In this document: piece after piece, positions 1 to 8,160 of the stretch | Position numbering within the stretch: the first letter of the stretch is position 1 | Layout of the letters: each line of letters starts with the position of its first letter | Assembly (NCBI GenBank): GCA_946614095.1 | Contig: CAMOGG010000012.1 | Location: 1-35,281, forward strand | Origin: an uncultured Caryophanales bacterium | GTDB lineage: Bacteria > Bacillota_I > Bacilli_A > RF39 > UBA660 | Direction of reading: 5' to 3' | Length of the DNA: 35,281 bases | Program-made: the position numbers and the translations under genes | The notes under the pieces: model-generated | What the model saw: only the letters and a program-made list of their open reading frames with translations | What the model was told of the DNA's origin: nothing | Database searches by the model: none

Positions 1-20
1 AGAACTACTTTTGTAGTTCT
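1..20 (-). terminator. Possible intrinsic terminator at window edge
   Basis: The first 20 bases are a perfect inverted repeat: 8-bp arms AGAACTAC/GTAGTTCT around TTTT. It overlaps the stop codon of the minus-strand gene at 5-631. In this window many terminators overlap the stop codon in the same way. The T-tract would lie outside the window, so it cannot be confirmed. Confidence 0.5.
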
Positions 21-631
21 ACTAAGCTTAGTTTGATATCATCATGGATAAATACTAATTCTGCTTCTTTTTGATAACTTGAGAAGGCATCATCTGTATA
101 AGACCAGTTTACTTTTACAAAATATGCTTTATCATCTTTTTCTTCTCCATATTCATATTCTTTTTGTTCTACATTTTCTATTTCTATATTTGTAACTACT
201 GGTAGTGATTGTTTTCTATTATTATAAATATTATTTTCTATATATTTATAATAAGTATCTTGAGCATTTTGTAAGAAGTTTTCTCTAATCAATTCATAAA
301 CAAAGTCTACTCCACCAATATCTGTTTTAGCAGTTTTATCTTTTAGAGAATAGAAGTCATAAATAAACATTTCTGATATTTTTCTTACATATTTTTCTTC
401 ATCTACTTCAGATTCTGATAAGATTTTTTTTAATTCTTTAAACATTTCTTTATAAGTAGTTGGTTTATTCTCTTTTAATTTGTAGCCATACTTTTCTATT
501 TCATTAATTACTTTTGTTTCTTTTACTTCTTCTTTTGTATTAAATTGTTGGTAGATGAAATATCCTGCTACTCCTATTAGGATGATAAATAATACAAGTA
601 ATACTCTTTTTACTTTCTTTTTTAATTTCAT
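5..631 (-). CDS. Membrane-anchored extracellular protein of unknown function
   Basis: I do not recognise this 208-aa protein. It starts with a short lysine-rich stretch (MKLKKKVKR) and one hydrophobic segment at about residues 9-27, then a charged soluble region to the end. This is the layout of an N-terminally anchored protein facing outside. There is no lipobox cysteine after the hydrophobic stretch, so it is not a classical lipoprotein. It begins 2 nt after the stop of the LTA synthase gene and is almost certainly co-transcribed with it, so a role in the envelope or in polymer synthesis is an inference from position only. The fold could resemble NTF2-like or other small extracytoplasmic domains, but no motif settles this. 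Confidence 0.8.
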   Translation of the reverse strand: MKLKKKVKRVLLVLFIILIGVAGYFIYQQFNTKEEVKETKVINEIEKYGYKLKENKPTTYKEMFKELKKILSESEVDEEKYVRKISEMFIYDFYSLKDKTAKTDIGGVDFVYELIRENFLQNAQDTYYKYIENNIYNNRKQSLPVVTNIEIENVEQKEYEYGEEKDDKAYFVKVNWSYTDDAFSSYQKEAELVFIHDDIKLSLVELQK

Positions 632-633
632 AG

Positions 634-2697
634 CTATCCTTCAGTGCTCCCTTCTACATTCTTTTTTGGATTTAATAAATCAAATACAATCATATCATTA
701 GAAACATCCAATAATTTATTTGCATATTCTGTTGTATTTGTTATGGTTTCTTCTGATATTGGTTCATCTGATAATGGCAGATATGTTGCTTTTTGACTAT
801 TATAGTATAATTGATTATTTACCCAGTTTCCATTAGGGAAGACAACAACATTATTATCTTTAATATTGTAAATATCATGTCCTAAGGCATATTTATTGTA
901 GAATCCAAACATATTTCCTAATGTTGGCATGACGTCATACATTCCCATTACATTTGTGTTTGTAAAATTTAATTTTGTTCCTTTCATATCTTTTGTCCAG
1001 ATAATAAATGGAACTTTTCTTCCTAGTTCATATTGATAGGAATCATATTCTTTGTATTCTGGATTATCTTTATCTAAGGTACTATCATTTTCTTTATCAT
1101 AATTATATAAACGATTATATTCTTTCTTTGGTAGTCTTGCATCATGATCTCCATATAAGACAATTACTGTATTTTCTAATAAACCTTTTTCTTCTAGTCC
1201 AGTTATAAATTCTCCTAAAGCACTATCAGCATAATGAATAGACTTAAAATAATTTCCTAACTTGGTCTCTTCCATATATGGGTAGATTACTTCTTCTGTT
1301 GTACCATCTTCTTTTGTAATTGTTTCTTTTATATCTACTGGGAATTCTCCATATTTTTCTACTTCTGAGAATGGTGTATGATTTGATAACATAATTAATA
1401 ATCCATACCATTTTTCTTTTTTTTCATTAATTTTTTCTATTTTTTCTATTGATTGTCTAAAGAATTCTTTATCGGAAAGTCCTAAACCAATGATGTTTTC
1501 TTTTGTTACTTCATAATCTGTTTTACTGTAAAAACGATTATATCCTAAATTCTTATGCATGGTTCTACGATTCCAAAAGTCTGCATTATTCGCATGCATA
1601 CTAAAGGTATAGTAACCTTTTTCTTCTAATAATTTTGGAATTGCGATATAAGTACGATCTGAATAAGATACAAAGGCTGTTCCACTTTTTGTTGGCATCA
1701 ATGAAGTATTATACGTTAATTCAGAATCACTACTCGTTCCAACACTTACTTGGGAATAAAAATTTGAAAAGTACATTCCTTCTTTTGATAAGCGATTTAA
1801 ATTGGGGGTAACTTCTTGACCATTAAACGTTAAATCAATGACATTAGTCATCATACTTTCTGCATGTATTGCAATTACATTTTTTCCTTCAAATATATTC
1901 GTATACTCATTTGGCTCTGCAGATTCTGGAATATTTTGAAAATAATCTGTAAAATTTTTATTGGCTTTATCATAGCCGAACATTGAATTAATCTTTGGCT
2001 GAATAGATGTTACCAAATCATTAATCTGATAAACATAGATTCCAAATCTCATGACTACATATTCTTTATTCCATTGTTTTAAAAATCTAGAAACATCTAA
2101 TGATGTGAGTGTTATTAAGAATAATACTAATAAGATTCCTGTAAAACTTAATGATTTAATTGTTTTCTTTCTACGTTCTGCTTTTAATTCAATTTTATTA
2201 TAATAGCTTTTCTTTTTCAATTTATAGTGAATCATTATTAATACTAATGGTCCAATTAAATATATTAAATCTTTTAATTGAAGAACATTTTCTACTACAG
2301 CATCTCCTACATCACCAATATATTGTGTTAGGGATAACATTGAAATAGAAGCAAATGATGTATAGAATGTATAATATACAGAATTAATCATACAGATAGC
2401 AGTAAAGAAAGCTGTTAGTGAAAAAAAGTAAGTAAACCGATTCTTTGGTTTGAATAAATATCCAAAAGCTCCTAATAATGTAACGATAATAGTATCTGCT
2501 AGAATAGCTTTCCATGATAAAAAGTTTTCAATGGAGCGCATGCAGAAAAATCTTAAAACTGTAGAATTTAAGATATTTATCACAACAAAAGACAAAAATA
2601 ATGTATTATTTTTGAAATATTCTCTTACTAAATGATTTTTCTTTATTGCTTTTATTGCATTGAGTTGTTTTTTTATAAAATTTCTTAATACTTTCAT
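634..2697 (-). CDS. ltaS: LTA synthase family membrane sulfatase-fold phosphoglycerol transferase
   Basis: This is a polytopic enzyme of the lipoteichoic acid synthase family, which moves glycerol phosphate from phosphatidylglycerol onto a growing chain outside the membrane. About five membrane segments fill the first 200 residues, followed by an extracellular sulfatase-fold domain. Visible active-site parts are the metal-binding Glu in HAESM, the nucleophile region GTSSDSE, the WNRR/H segment, and YGDHDA supplying Asp and His. I chose the ATG at 2697 (MKVLRNF, 687 aa) over the ORF-track start because AAGGAGA sits 4-5 nt upstream. The track start at 2745 lies inside the promoter -35. The gene is expressed from its own promoter and is followed after 2 nt by a membrane-anchored protein. 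Whether it makes LTA or modifies another polymer cannot be told from sequence. Confidence 0.92.
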   Translation of the reverse strand: MKVLRNFIKKQLNAIKAIKKNHLVREYFKNNTLFLSFVVINILNSTVLRFFCMRSIENFLSWKAILADTIIVTLLGAFGYLFKPKNRFTYFFSLTAFFTAICMINSVYYTFYTSFASISMLSLTQYIGDVGDAVVENVLQLKDLIYLIGPLVLIMIHYKLKKKSYYNKIELKAERRKKTIKSLSFTGILLVLFLITLTSLDVSRFLKQWNKEYVVMRFGIYVYQINDLVTSIQPKINSMFGYDKANKNFTDYFQNIPESAEPNEYTNIFEGKNVIAIHAESMMTNVIDLTFNGQEVTPNLNRLSKEGMYFSNFYSQVSVGTSSDSELTYNTSLMPTKSGTAFVSYSDRTYIAIPKLLEEKGYYTFSMHANNADFWNRRTMHKNLGYNRFYSKTDYEVTKENIIGLGLSDKEFFRQSIEKIEKINEKKEKWYGLLIMLSNHTPFSEVEKYGEFPVDIKETITKEDGTTEEVIYPYMEETKLGNYFKSIHYADSALGEFITGLEEKGLLENTVIVLYGDHDARLPKKEYNRLYNYDKENDSTLDKDNPEYKEYDSYQYELGRKVPFIIWTKDMKGTKLNFTNTNVMGMYDVMPTLGNMFGFYNKYALGHDIYNIKDNNVVVFPNGNWVNNQLYYNSQKATYLPLSDEPISEETITNTTEYANKLLDVSNDMIVFDLLNPKKNVEGSTEG

Positions 2698-2716
2698 ATT
2701 ATCTCCTTGCTTAATC

Positions 2717-2745
2717 ATTATACCACTATCAGTATTTCTTTTCAA
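2717..2745 (-). promoter_or_regulatory. Promoter of the ltaS operon
   Basis: On the minus strand TTGAAA (2740-2745) and TATAAT (2717-2722) are separated by 17 nt, with TGG before the -10 giving an extended -10. Transcription would start about 13 nt before the ATG at 2697. The promoter lies just downstream of the terminator of the preceding operon. Confidence 0.75.
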
Positions 2746-2760
2746 TCTTAGTATTTTGTC

Positions 2761-2784
2761 AAAAAAAAAGTATTATTATACTTT
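2761..2784 (-). terminator. Intrinsic terminator of the GGDEF/YihY/SipW-like operon
   Basis: On the minus strand a 7-bp stem, AAAGTAT/ATACTTT with a 4-nt loop (2767-2784), runs into nine T residues. It overlaps the stop codon of the SipW-like gene. Confidence 0.75.
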
Positions 2785-3327
2785 CTTTTTCACTCTATTT
2801 TTTCTTTGCTTTATAGTAGAAAGAATACTCCCTACTAATACATCTAAGGCAACAATTCCTATTAAAAAGTGGAATAATCCAGTATGTTTATTAAAATAAT
2901 TAATATATTTTCCAGCATAAAGTATTTTTATTCCTGCTACTTTTCCTAATATTTTTGAGTACTTTTTTACTTTTATTTGACTATTTCCATCATTGATTTG
3001 ATAAGAATAATCAGAAGAAGAGGAATCTTTGGGAGCTAATACTCGGTGTATTGTACTAATTTTGTAATCATTACCATCTTTAAAAAGAATCATATCATTT
3101 TCTACTAATAATACTGGTTCTACTTTTTGATAATAAATTAATGTACCTTTTTTCAAGGAAGCATTACTATTGTATCCTTCTATTGTTAGCATTTTATATC
3201 CAAAAAGCATCGGAATAAAAAATATTAAATAACAAAATATTAATAGAAAACATATATCTGAAACTATTTTTACACCTGTCTTTAGTATTTTAAATGGTAA
3301 TTTTAAATTTCCTTCGCTATCGTACAT
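2776..3327 (-). CDS. SipW/S26B-type signal peptidase homologue, probably without catalytic Ser
   Basis: This is a 183-aa membrane protein resembling the archaeal/ER-type (SipW, S26B) branch of signal peptidase I. It has a membrane segment at about residues 23-45 (track numbering 29-50), an extracellular beta domain with a His in the TIHRV motif, and a C-terminal membrane segment (HFLIGIVALDVLVGSIL). In this branch the nucleophile sits in a SGSMEP motif and the partner His in HR. Here the corresponding stretch reads EGYNSNA, so a Tyr appears to replace the Ser. It may be inactive or use another residue. I chose ATG 3327 (MYDSEGNL) because GGGAGAG precedes it. That ATG comes 1 nt after the stop of the YihY gene, so translation is probably coupled. 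The family assignment is good, activity is doubtful. Confidence 0.72.
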   Translation of the reverse strand: MYDSEGNLKLPFKILKTGVKIVSDICFLLIFCYLIFFIPMLFGYKMLTIEGYNSNASLKKGTLIYYQKVEPVLLVENDMILFKDGNDYKISTIHRVLAPKDSSSSDYSYQINDGNSQIKVKKYSKILGKVAGIKILYAGKYINYFNKHTGLFHFLIGIVALDVLVGSILSTIKQRKNRVKKKV

Positions 3328-3328
3328 C

Positions 3329-4168
3329 TTAACTCTCCCTATCATTCTCTTTTTTTATATTGATAGTACCATAATTACTTGCATTAATAATCATACCTAA
3401 TACAAATATATAGGATAATAAGTATACCCATAATAGTAATACTAATATATTAGAGATACTTCCATAAAAAATATCATATTTTGCAAATTTTTCAACATAG
3501 AATGCAAATATTTCTGTTGAGAGAATCCAACATACTGTTGTGAATATAGCTCCTTTATTGGTTGTATGACTAGGTATTTCTTGATCTGGAGCAATTACAT
3601 ACATCAACTTAATATTAAAGAATAGTATTAATATAATTAATGGATATTTTAATATGATTAGCATTTCTTGAATAATACTTGAAACAATTCCATCTCCTAG
3701 TATTTCTTCTATGATTTGAAATAGACTACTACCAAATACTGGTACTATTAATAAAAACATAAATAGACTTACTAATATTAAAATCATTAGAATTGCTTTT
3801 GCTCTCCTATTTATAATATTATCTGGTTTTACTTTATAGATTTCATTAGATGTATTAATCATGGAATATGTTCCATTAGATGCTAGAAGAAATGCTGAAA
3901 AATAGAAAACAATAATATTAAAATTAATTCCATTTCCTAAAATAATACTGTTGATAATATCTGATACTTCTGTTGGAACCGTATTATTAATAATTCTACT
4001 CATTTCTTCTGTTGAAATGGATAATGTTGCAGCAATCGTTGCGATTAAAGCTACTAATGGAATAATTGTTACAACAAGAAAAAAAGCAAGTTGACCTGGC
4101 AATATTCTCATCTCTGGTTTTGATAATAAATTGAATATTTTCCTTGTAAAGTCTCTTGCTTTTTCCAT
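3329..4168 (-). CDS. YihY/BrkB family inner membrane protein
   Basis: This 279-aa protein has the pattern of the YihY/virulence factor BrkB family: a short cytoplasmic N-terminus (ARDFTRKIF), the typical QLAFFLVVTIIPLVAL first membrane segment, and about six transmembrane helices in all, with a short charged C-terminus. The conserved family features LAFF, the SNGTYSMINTSNEIY segment and the closing WVYLLSYIFVLGMIINA are present. The family was once called RNase BN, which is not supported. Its biochemical role is unknown. It starts with AAAGGTGATAGA upstream of the ATG. It lies 10 nt after the GGDEF gene and directly before the SipW-like gene, in the same operon. Confidence 0.88.
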   Translation of the reverse strand: MEKARDFTRKIFNLLSKPEMRILPGQLAFFLVVTIIPLVALIATIAATLSISTEEMSRIINNTVPTEVSDIINSIILGNGINFNIIVFYFSAFLLASNGTYSMINTSNEIYKVKPDNIINRRAKAILMILILVSLFMFLLIVPVFGSSLFQIIEEILGDGIVSSIIQEMLIILKYPLIILILFFNIKLMYVIAPDQEIPSHTTNKGAIFTTVCWILSTEIFAFYVEKFAKYDIFYGSISNILVLLLWVYLLSYIFVLGMIINASNYGTINIKKENDRES

Positions 4169-4178
4169 TCTATCACCT

Positions 4179-6218
4179 TTATTTATATTCTTCTTTGTTG
4201 GTAATCATTTCTAGAGTTGCTTCATTAATGGCATCATCTAGTGTTTTTATTTCATCTGTAATCATACTAAAGCCAACTGCTGCTCCAAATTCATGTGGAA
4301 GATTTTTCATTTCCTTAGAAAGCTTTTTCGTATAAGTACTCATTTGTCTTTCACTATAACCTACTAAATAAATCAAAAATTCATTTCCATCTGTTCGAAT
4401 AATCTCACTATTTTCTAGTTGGGTATTTACTAAAATACCAGCAGCTTTAATAATCAATTGGTCTCCTTCTTCATGACCATAATTATCATTTACATACTTC
4501 ACGTTATTTAAATCTACCATAACAATTGATTGAGGGAATACTTCACATTCTTCCCATTCTTTCATTTTGATATTTAGATAATTTCTATTCTTTAGTGAAG
4601 TTAACATATCTGTATATTTATGTCGATCTGTAATTTTAATTTTCTTTATTTTCTTTTTTCTCTTAATAATTAGATAAATAACTGTTAATGCTACTAAAGG
4701 AACTAGAATTGCTACTAAAACCATAATATATACTTGTTCAAATGTAGAGTCTTCTAGAATAGAAGCATTTAAATTTTCAATTCCTAAGTTTCTATAATTA
4801 TAATAAGAATTTGTATTTATAATATAATTGAATAAATCATAAAAAGCTTCATTATTATTTTTTACCATAAATCTATAATCGTTCATCATGGTATCTTGAT
4901 ATAATAATTTCAATTTTTTAAACTTATCATTTTGATAATAAGAATAGATTTCTCTATCTACAGCAATTAGTCTTGATCCAGCTTTTTTTACAAGATTATC
5001 TATATTATTATACTCTTTGATATTTGCTCTAGAATTATTTGAAAAATAATTATAAAGAGAATCTCCTTTTAACATTACTACGTCTTGTCCTTTTAAGCTT
5101 TCAAAAGAATTGACAATATGATTATCTTCTTGATTTCCTAGAATAACATAATCTTCCACAAAAGTAGATAATGTTGCTAGATATTTATCATTATTATAAT
5201 TGTAATAATCAAAATAAACATCAACTTTTCCTTTTTCAATAGCAGCTTGAAGTTCTTTTTTACTCTTATATTTTTTATATTTAAAATTAATATCTGCTAG
5301 TCTAGAAACTCTATTAATATATTCTCCTGCAATACCAGCAACTTTATTGTTTACTTTTACTTCATATGGTGGATTTTCTACATAACCATATACATAATTC
5401 TTAGATATTAGTTTTGCTTTCGTTTTTGCATCTAAATCATTTTTTTCTAAATAATAGCTTAGATATGCATTATTGTATTCATCCACATACTTTGTCTGAC
5501 GCCATTTATTATAATATTTTGTTACTATGTCATTTAGTTTTTTATTACTATCACTTAAAGTAATAACAATTTGTTTATTTAATTCTGTAAAATAATAGTT
5601 TACTGAGTATTTATCTTTTTCAATAGTATAGTCCAAGTACATAATGTTTGGAACTATAATCATATTAACACTACCAGAGTCTAAAGCTTTATATAATTCC
5701 GTTATATTTTCATATGATTTATAGGAAAGATTCGTTCCACTTTTTAAATAGAAACTTACTTCTTCGGAATCACTTTCTAATACTCCAAAGATAATATTTT
5801 TCATATCTGTAATATGATTTATTCTTTGATAAGTTTTTCCTACCGCAACATAGTTATCATTAAATAGAAATAAGTTCTTATCTGTTAGCTTTTCTTCATT
5901 ACTTAATATTTGAATTCTTAAATTGTCTGTTGTTGGAGTTGAAGTTTTTAAATATGGGATTTTGTTGAACTCAAGCCCAATTTTCTTTTCAAAGTCATCA
6001 ATAAAGTCAAAGATTACACCTTCTCCATTTGTTCCATATAAGGGATAATCATTTACTACTTCAAAGTCATAAGTCTTATCTTTGTTCTCTTCTACCCATC
6101 TTTTTTCAGAAACTGTTAATGTCGTTGTTTTATCTTCTTTATTGTAATAACGATATACAAATACAAATGTTGTGATTGCGATGATGATTGGTAAAATAAT
6201 TATTAATTTCTTTTTCAT
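4179..6218 (-). CDS. Sensor with two SBP_bac_3-like domains and a degenerate GGDEF domain
   Basis: This 679-aa membrane signalling protein has an N-terminal membrane anchor (residues about 4-22), two extracytoplasmic substrate-binding-protein-like modules (about 35-245 and 270-480), a second membrane segment (about 498-522), and a cytoplasmic GGDEF domain from about 532 to the end. The second module has a clear SBP-3 flavour (GYVENPPYEV, GKVDVYFDYYN). GGDEF landmarks are DMLTSLKNR, DLNNVKYVNDNYGH and RTDGNEF. The signature is DGNEF instead of GGDEF/GGEEF: the first Gly is Asp and the acidic residue that normally binds metal is Asn. It may therefore be a poor or inactive diguanylate cyclase or a GTP/c-di-GMP binder. 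The ligand is unknown, although the SBP-3 fold commonly binds amino acids. It begins 1 nt after the preceding gene in a four-gene operon. Confidence 0.85.
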   Translation of the reverse strand: MKKKLIIILPIIIAITTFVFVYRYYNKEDKTTTLTVSEKRWVEENKDKTYDFEVVNDYPLYGTNGEGVIFDFIDDFEKKIGLEFNKIPYLKTSTPTTDNLRIQILSNEEKLTDKNLFLFNDNYVAVGKTYQRINHITDMKNIIFGVLESDSEEVSFYLKSGTNLSYKSYENITELYKALDSGSVNMIIVPNIMYLDYTIEKDKYSVNYYFTELNKQIVITLSDSNKKLNDIVTKYYNKWRQTKYVDEYNNAYLSYYLEKNDLDAKTKAKLISKNYVYGYVENPPYEVKVNNKVAGIAGEYINRVSRLADINFKYKKYKSKKELQAAIEKGKVDVYFDYYNYNNDKYLATLSTFVEDYVILGNQEDNHIVNSFESLKGQDVVMLKGDSLYNYFSNNSRANIKEYNNIDNLVKKAGSRLIAVDREIYSYYQNDKFKKLKLLYQDTMMNDYRFMVKNNNEAFYDLFNYIINTNSYYNYRNLGIENLNASILEDSTFEQVYIMVLVAILVPLVALTVIYLIIKRKKKIKKIKITDRHKYTDMLTSLKNRNYLNIKMKEWEECEVFPQSIVMVDLNNVKYVNDNYGHEEGDQLIIKAAGILVNTQLENSEIIRTDGNEFLIYLVGYSERQMSTYTKKLSKEMKNLPHEFGAAVGFSMITDEIKTLDDAINEATLEMITNKEEYK

Positions 6219-6219
6219 G

Positions 6220-6678
6220 CTAACTCTCCGCTCTATCTTTCGTCCATACTAATGCATCTTTGGTATGATGTTTATATCCAATGATTGGAAATTGACTAGT
6301 ATTTGTATCATTTTCAATTAATACTTGAATATCATAGAATTTTTTTTCAACATCACTAAATGGTTCAATTGCCTTTGAGCCAAGCTCCTTAGCACTATCA
6401 AGAGTAGCGTCATTGGCTTTGATAATAATATATATTAATCTTCCTGCTACTCTTACTTCTACACTAGAGGTTTTATCACTTAAAGAAGATTTTACTTTTT
6501 CTTTAGTTTCTGAAGTAATTGGGATTTTATCAATACCCTCTAATCTACTTCCATAGATTGCTTTATTTTCATTATAAGATAATTCTTTTTTTACTAGAAA
6601 GACTGCTATGATTATAAGAACAATGATTCCTAGTCCTACTAGTGCATTTTTATGCTTTTTTATATATTTATTATTCAT
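6220..6678 (-). CDS. Small membrane-anchored protein, first gene of the GGDEF operon
   Basis: I do not recognise this 152-aa protein by name. A basic N-terminus (NNKYIKKHK) precedes one membrane segment at about residues 11-29, and the rest is a soluble domain of about 115 residues that should be outside. The soluble part has alternating short beta strands (VEVRVAGRLIYIIIKAN) and a helix (LDSAKELGSKAIEPF), somewhat like a small alpha/beta sandwich. It is separated by 1 nt from the GGDEF sensor gene, so the two are probably made together and may interact at the membrane. That is inference from position. An RBS-like GATGTGATGAT precedes the ATG. Confidence 0.8.
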   Translation of the reverse strand: MNNKYIKKHKNALVGLGIIVLIIIAVFLVKKELSYNENKAIYGSRLEGIDKIPITSETKEKVKSSLSDKTSSVEVRVAGRLIYIIIKANDATLDSAKELGSKAIEPFSDVEKKFYDIQVLIENDTNTSQFPIIGYKHHTKDALVWTKDRAES

Positions 6679-6701
6679 ATCATCACATCCTAATATAATT
6701 T

Positions 6702-6730
6702 ATTATACACTAAGTATCAGTCCTTTTCAA
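6702..6730 (-). promoter_or_regulatory. Promoter of the four-gene GGDEF operon
   Basis: Minus strand: TTGAAA (6725-6730), a 17-nt spacer and TATAAT (6702-6707). It sits between the gatB stop and the ATG at 6678. No clear terminator follows gatB, so some read-through from gatCAB is possible. Confidence 0.75.
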
Positions 6731-6738
6731 CGAGGAAA

Positions 6739-8160
6739 TTATTGTAATTCTTCTTTTAAAATGTCATTTGCCATTTTAGGATTTGCTTTTCCTTTTGTTT
6801 CCTTCATAACTTGGCCCATTAAGAATTTTATGGCTCTATCATGGCCATTTTGATAGTCTGTTACACTTTCTGGATTTGCTTTAATGATTTTTTTAATAAC
6901 TTCTCTAATTTCTGCATCATCTGTAATATTTTCAATTCCTTGTTCTTTCATAATGGTTTGTATAGACTTATCACTTTCTAAAATTACTTCTAGTATTTCT
7001 TTTAGATTCTTACTTGTTAATGTATTATTATCTATTAGATTTACTAATTCAATAAATCTTTCTTTTGATAATGTTGTATCTGTTATTTCCTTTTCTTTTT
7101 TATTTAAGTATGCTGATATATCTCCTAATAATAAATTACTTGCTGTTTGATGAGATATTTTTTCTTCTAATAAGTTATTAAAATAATCACTTAAACTTCT
7201 GTTTTGAATCAATTTTTTCGTATTGATTTCGGATACTCCTAAGGATAAATACTTTTCTCTTCGTTCATCTGGTAACATTGGAATTGTTTTTCTCACACTA
7301 TCAATTCTTTCTTCTGTTACAATGACAAATGGGATATCTGGCTCTGGGAAATATCGGTAATCATTACCAGTTTCTTTAACACGCATAAGAACTGTATCCC
7401 CTAATTTATCATCAAAACGTCTCGTTTGTGGCTTAAAAGTATCTCCTGCATCATAGATTTTTGCTTGGCGCTCTATTTCTTTTTCAATACTTAATCCTAC
7501 GTTAGAGATTGAACCAATGTTTTTGATTTCGGCTTTTGTACCAAATGGATCTGATTCTTTTTTACGGATTGAAACGTTTGCATCCGCTCTCATGGAACCT
7601 TCTTCCATTTTACAATCAGAAATGTCACTATAGAAAAGTAATTCTCTAAGTTTCTCTAAATAAGCTTTGGCTTCTTTTGATGTTGTCATACATGGTTTTG
7701 TAACAATTTCTATTAATGGTACTCCTGCTCTATTGAAATCTAGTAATGTTTTTTCTCCTCTATGAGTTGATTTACAGGTATCTTCCTCAATGTGCATTTC
7801 TTCGATATAAACTTTTTTCTTTTCACCATCTACTTCTATTTCGACATATCCATCATAACCAATTGGGGTTGCAAATTGTGTGATTTGATAGTTCTTTGGA
7901 TTATCTGGATAAAAATAATTCTTTCGATCAAAATGCATTTCACGTCTTATTTTGCAGTTTAAGACAGTAGCTGCTTTGATTGCTAGATTAAGAACTTCTT
8001 CATTTAAAGTTGGAAGTGTTCCTGGATAACCCAAATCAATTACATTTGTTAGGGAATTGGCCATTTGTCCATAACCATTTTCTGATGATGAAAAGATTTT
8101 GGTCTTTGTCTTTAATTCTACATGTACTTCGACACCAATTGTTGCAATATAATTACTCAT
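6739..8160 (-). CDS. gatB: Aspartyl/glutamyl-tRNA amidotransferase subunit B
   Basis: GatB is the tRNA-binding kinase subunit of the GatCAB complex. The complex activates the misacylated Glu on tRNA-Gln (and Asp on tRNA-Asn) by phosphorylation and then amidates it with ammonia from GatA. The full-length 473-aa protein starts with the family hallmark IGVEVHVELKT and contains YFYPDNPKNYQ, the RADANVS motif and the DYRYFPEPD motif. A helical tail and YqeY-like domain end near GQVMKETKGKANP. I chose ATG 8160 (MSNYIATIG). The track start at 8169 is a GTG that is part of the Shine-Dalgarno sequence GGAGGTG. The start overlaps the gatA stop by 8 nt (ATGAGTAA), pointing to coupled translation. Confidence 0.98.
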   Translation of the reverse strand: MSNYIATIGVEVHVELKTKTKIFSSSENGYGQMANSLTNVIDLGYPGTLPTLNEEVLNLAIKAATVLNCKIRREMHFDRKNYFYPDNPKNYQITQFATPIGYDGYVEIEVDGEKKKVYIEEMHIEEDTCKSTHRGEKTLLDFNRAGVPLIEIVTKPCMTTSKEAKAYLEKLRELLFYSDISDCKMEEGSMRADANVSIRKKESDPFGTKAEIKNIGSISNVGLSIEKEIERQAKIYDAGDTFKPQTRRFDDKLGDTVLMRVKETGNDYRYFPEPDIPFVIVTEERIDSVRKTIPMLPDERREKYLSLGVSEINTKKLIQNRSLSDYFNNLLEEKISHQTASNLLLGDISAYLNKKEKEITDTTLSKERFIELVNLIDNNTLTSKNLKEILEVILESDKSIQTIMKEQGIENITDDAEIREVIKKIIKANPESVTDYQNGHDRAIKFLMGQVMKETKGKANPKMANDILKEELQ

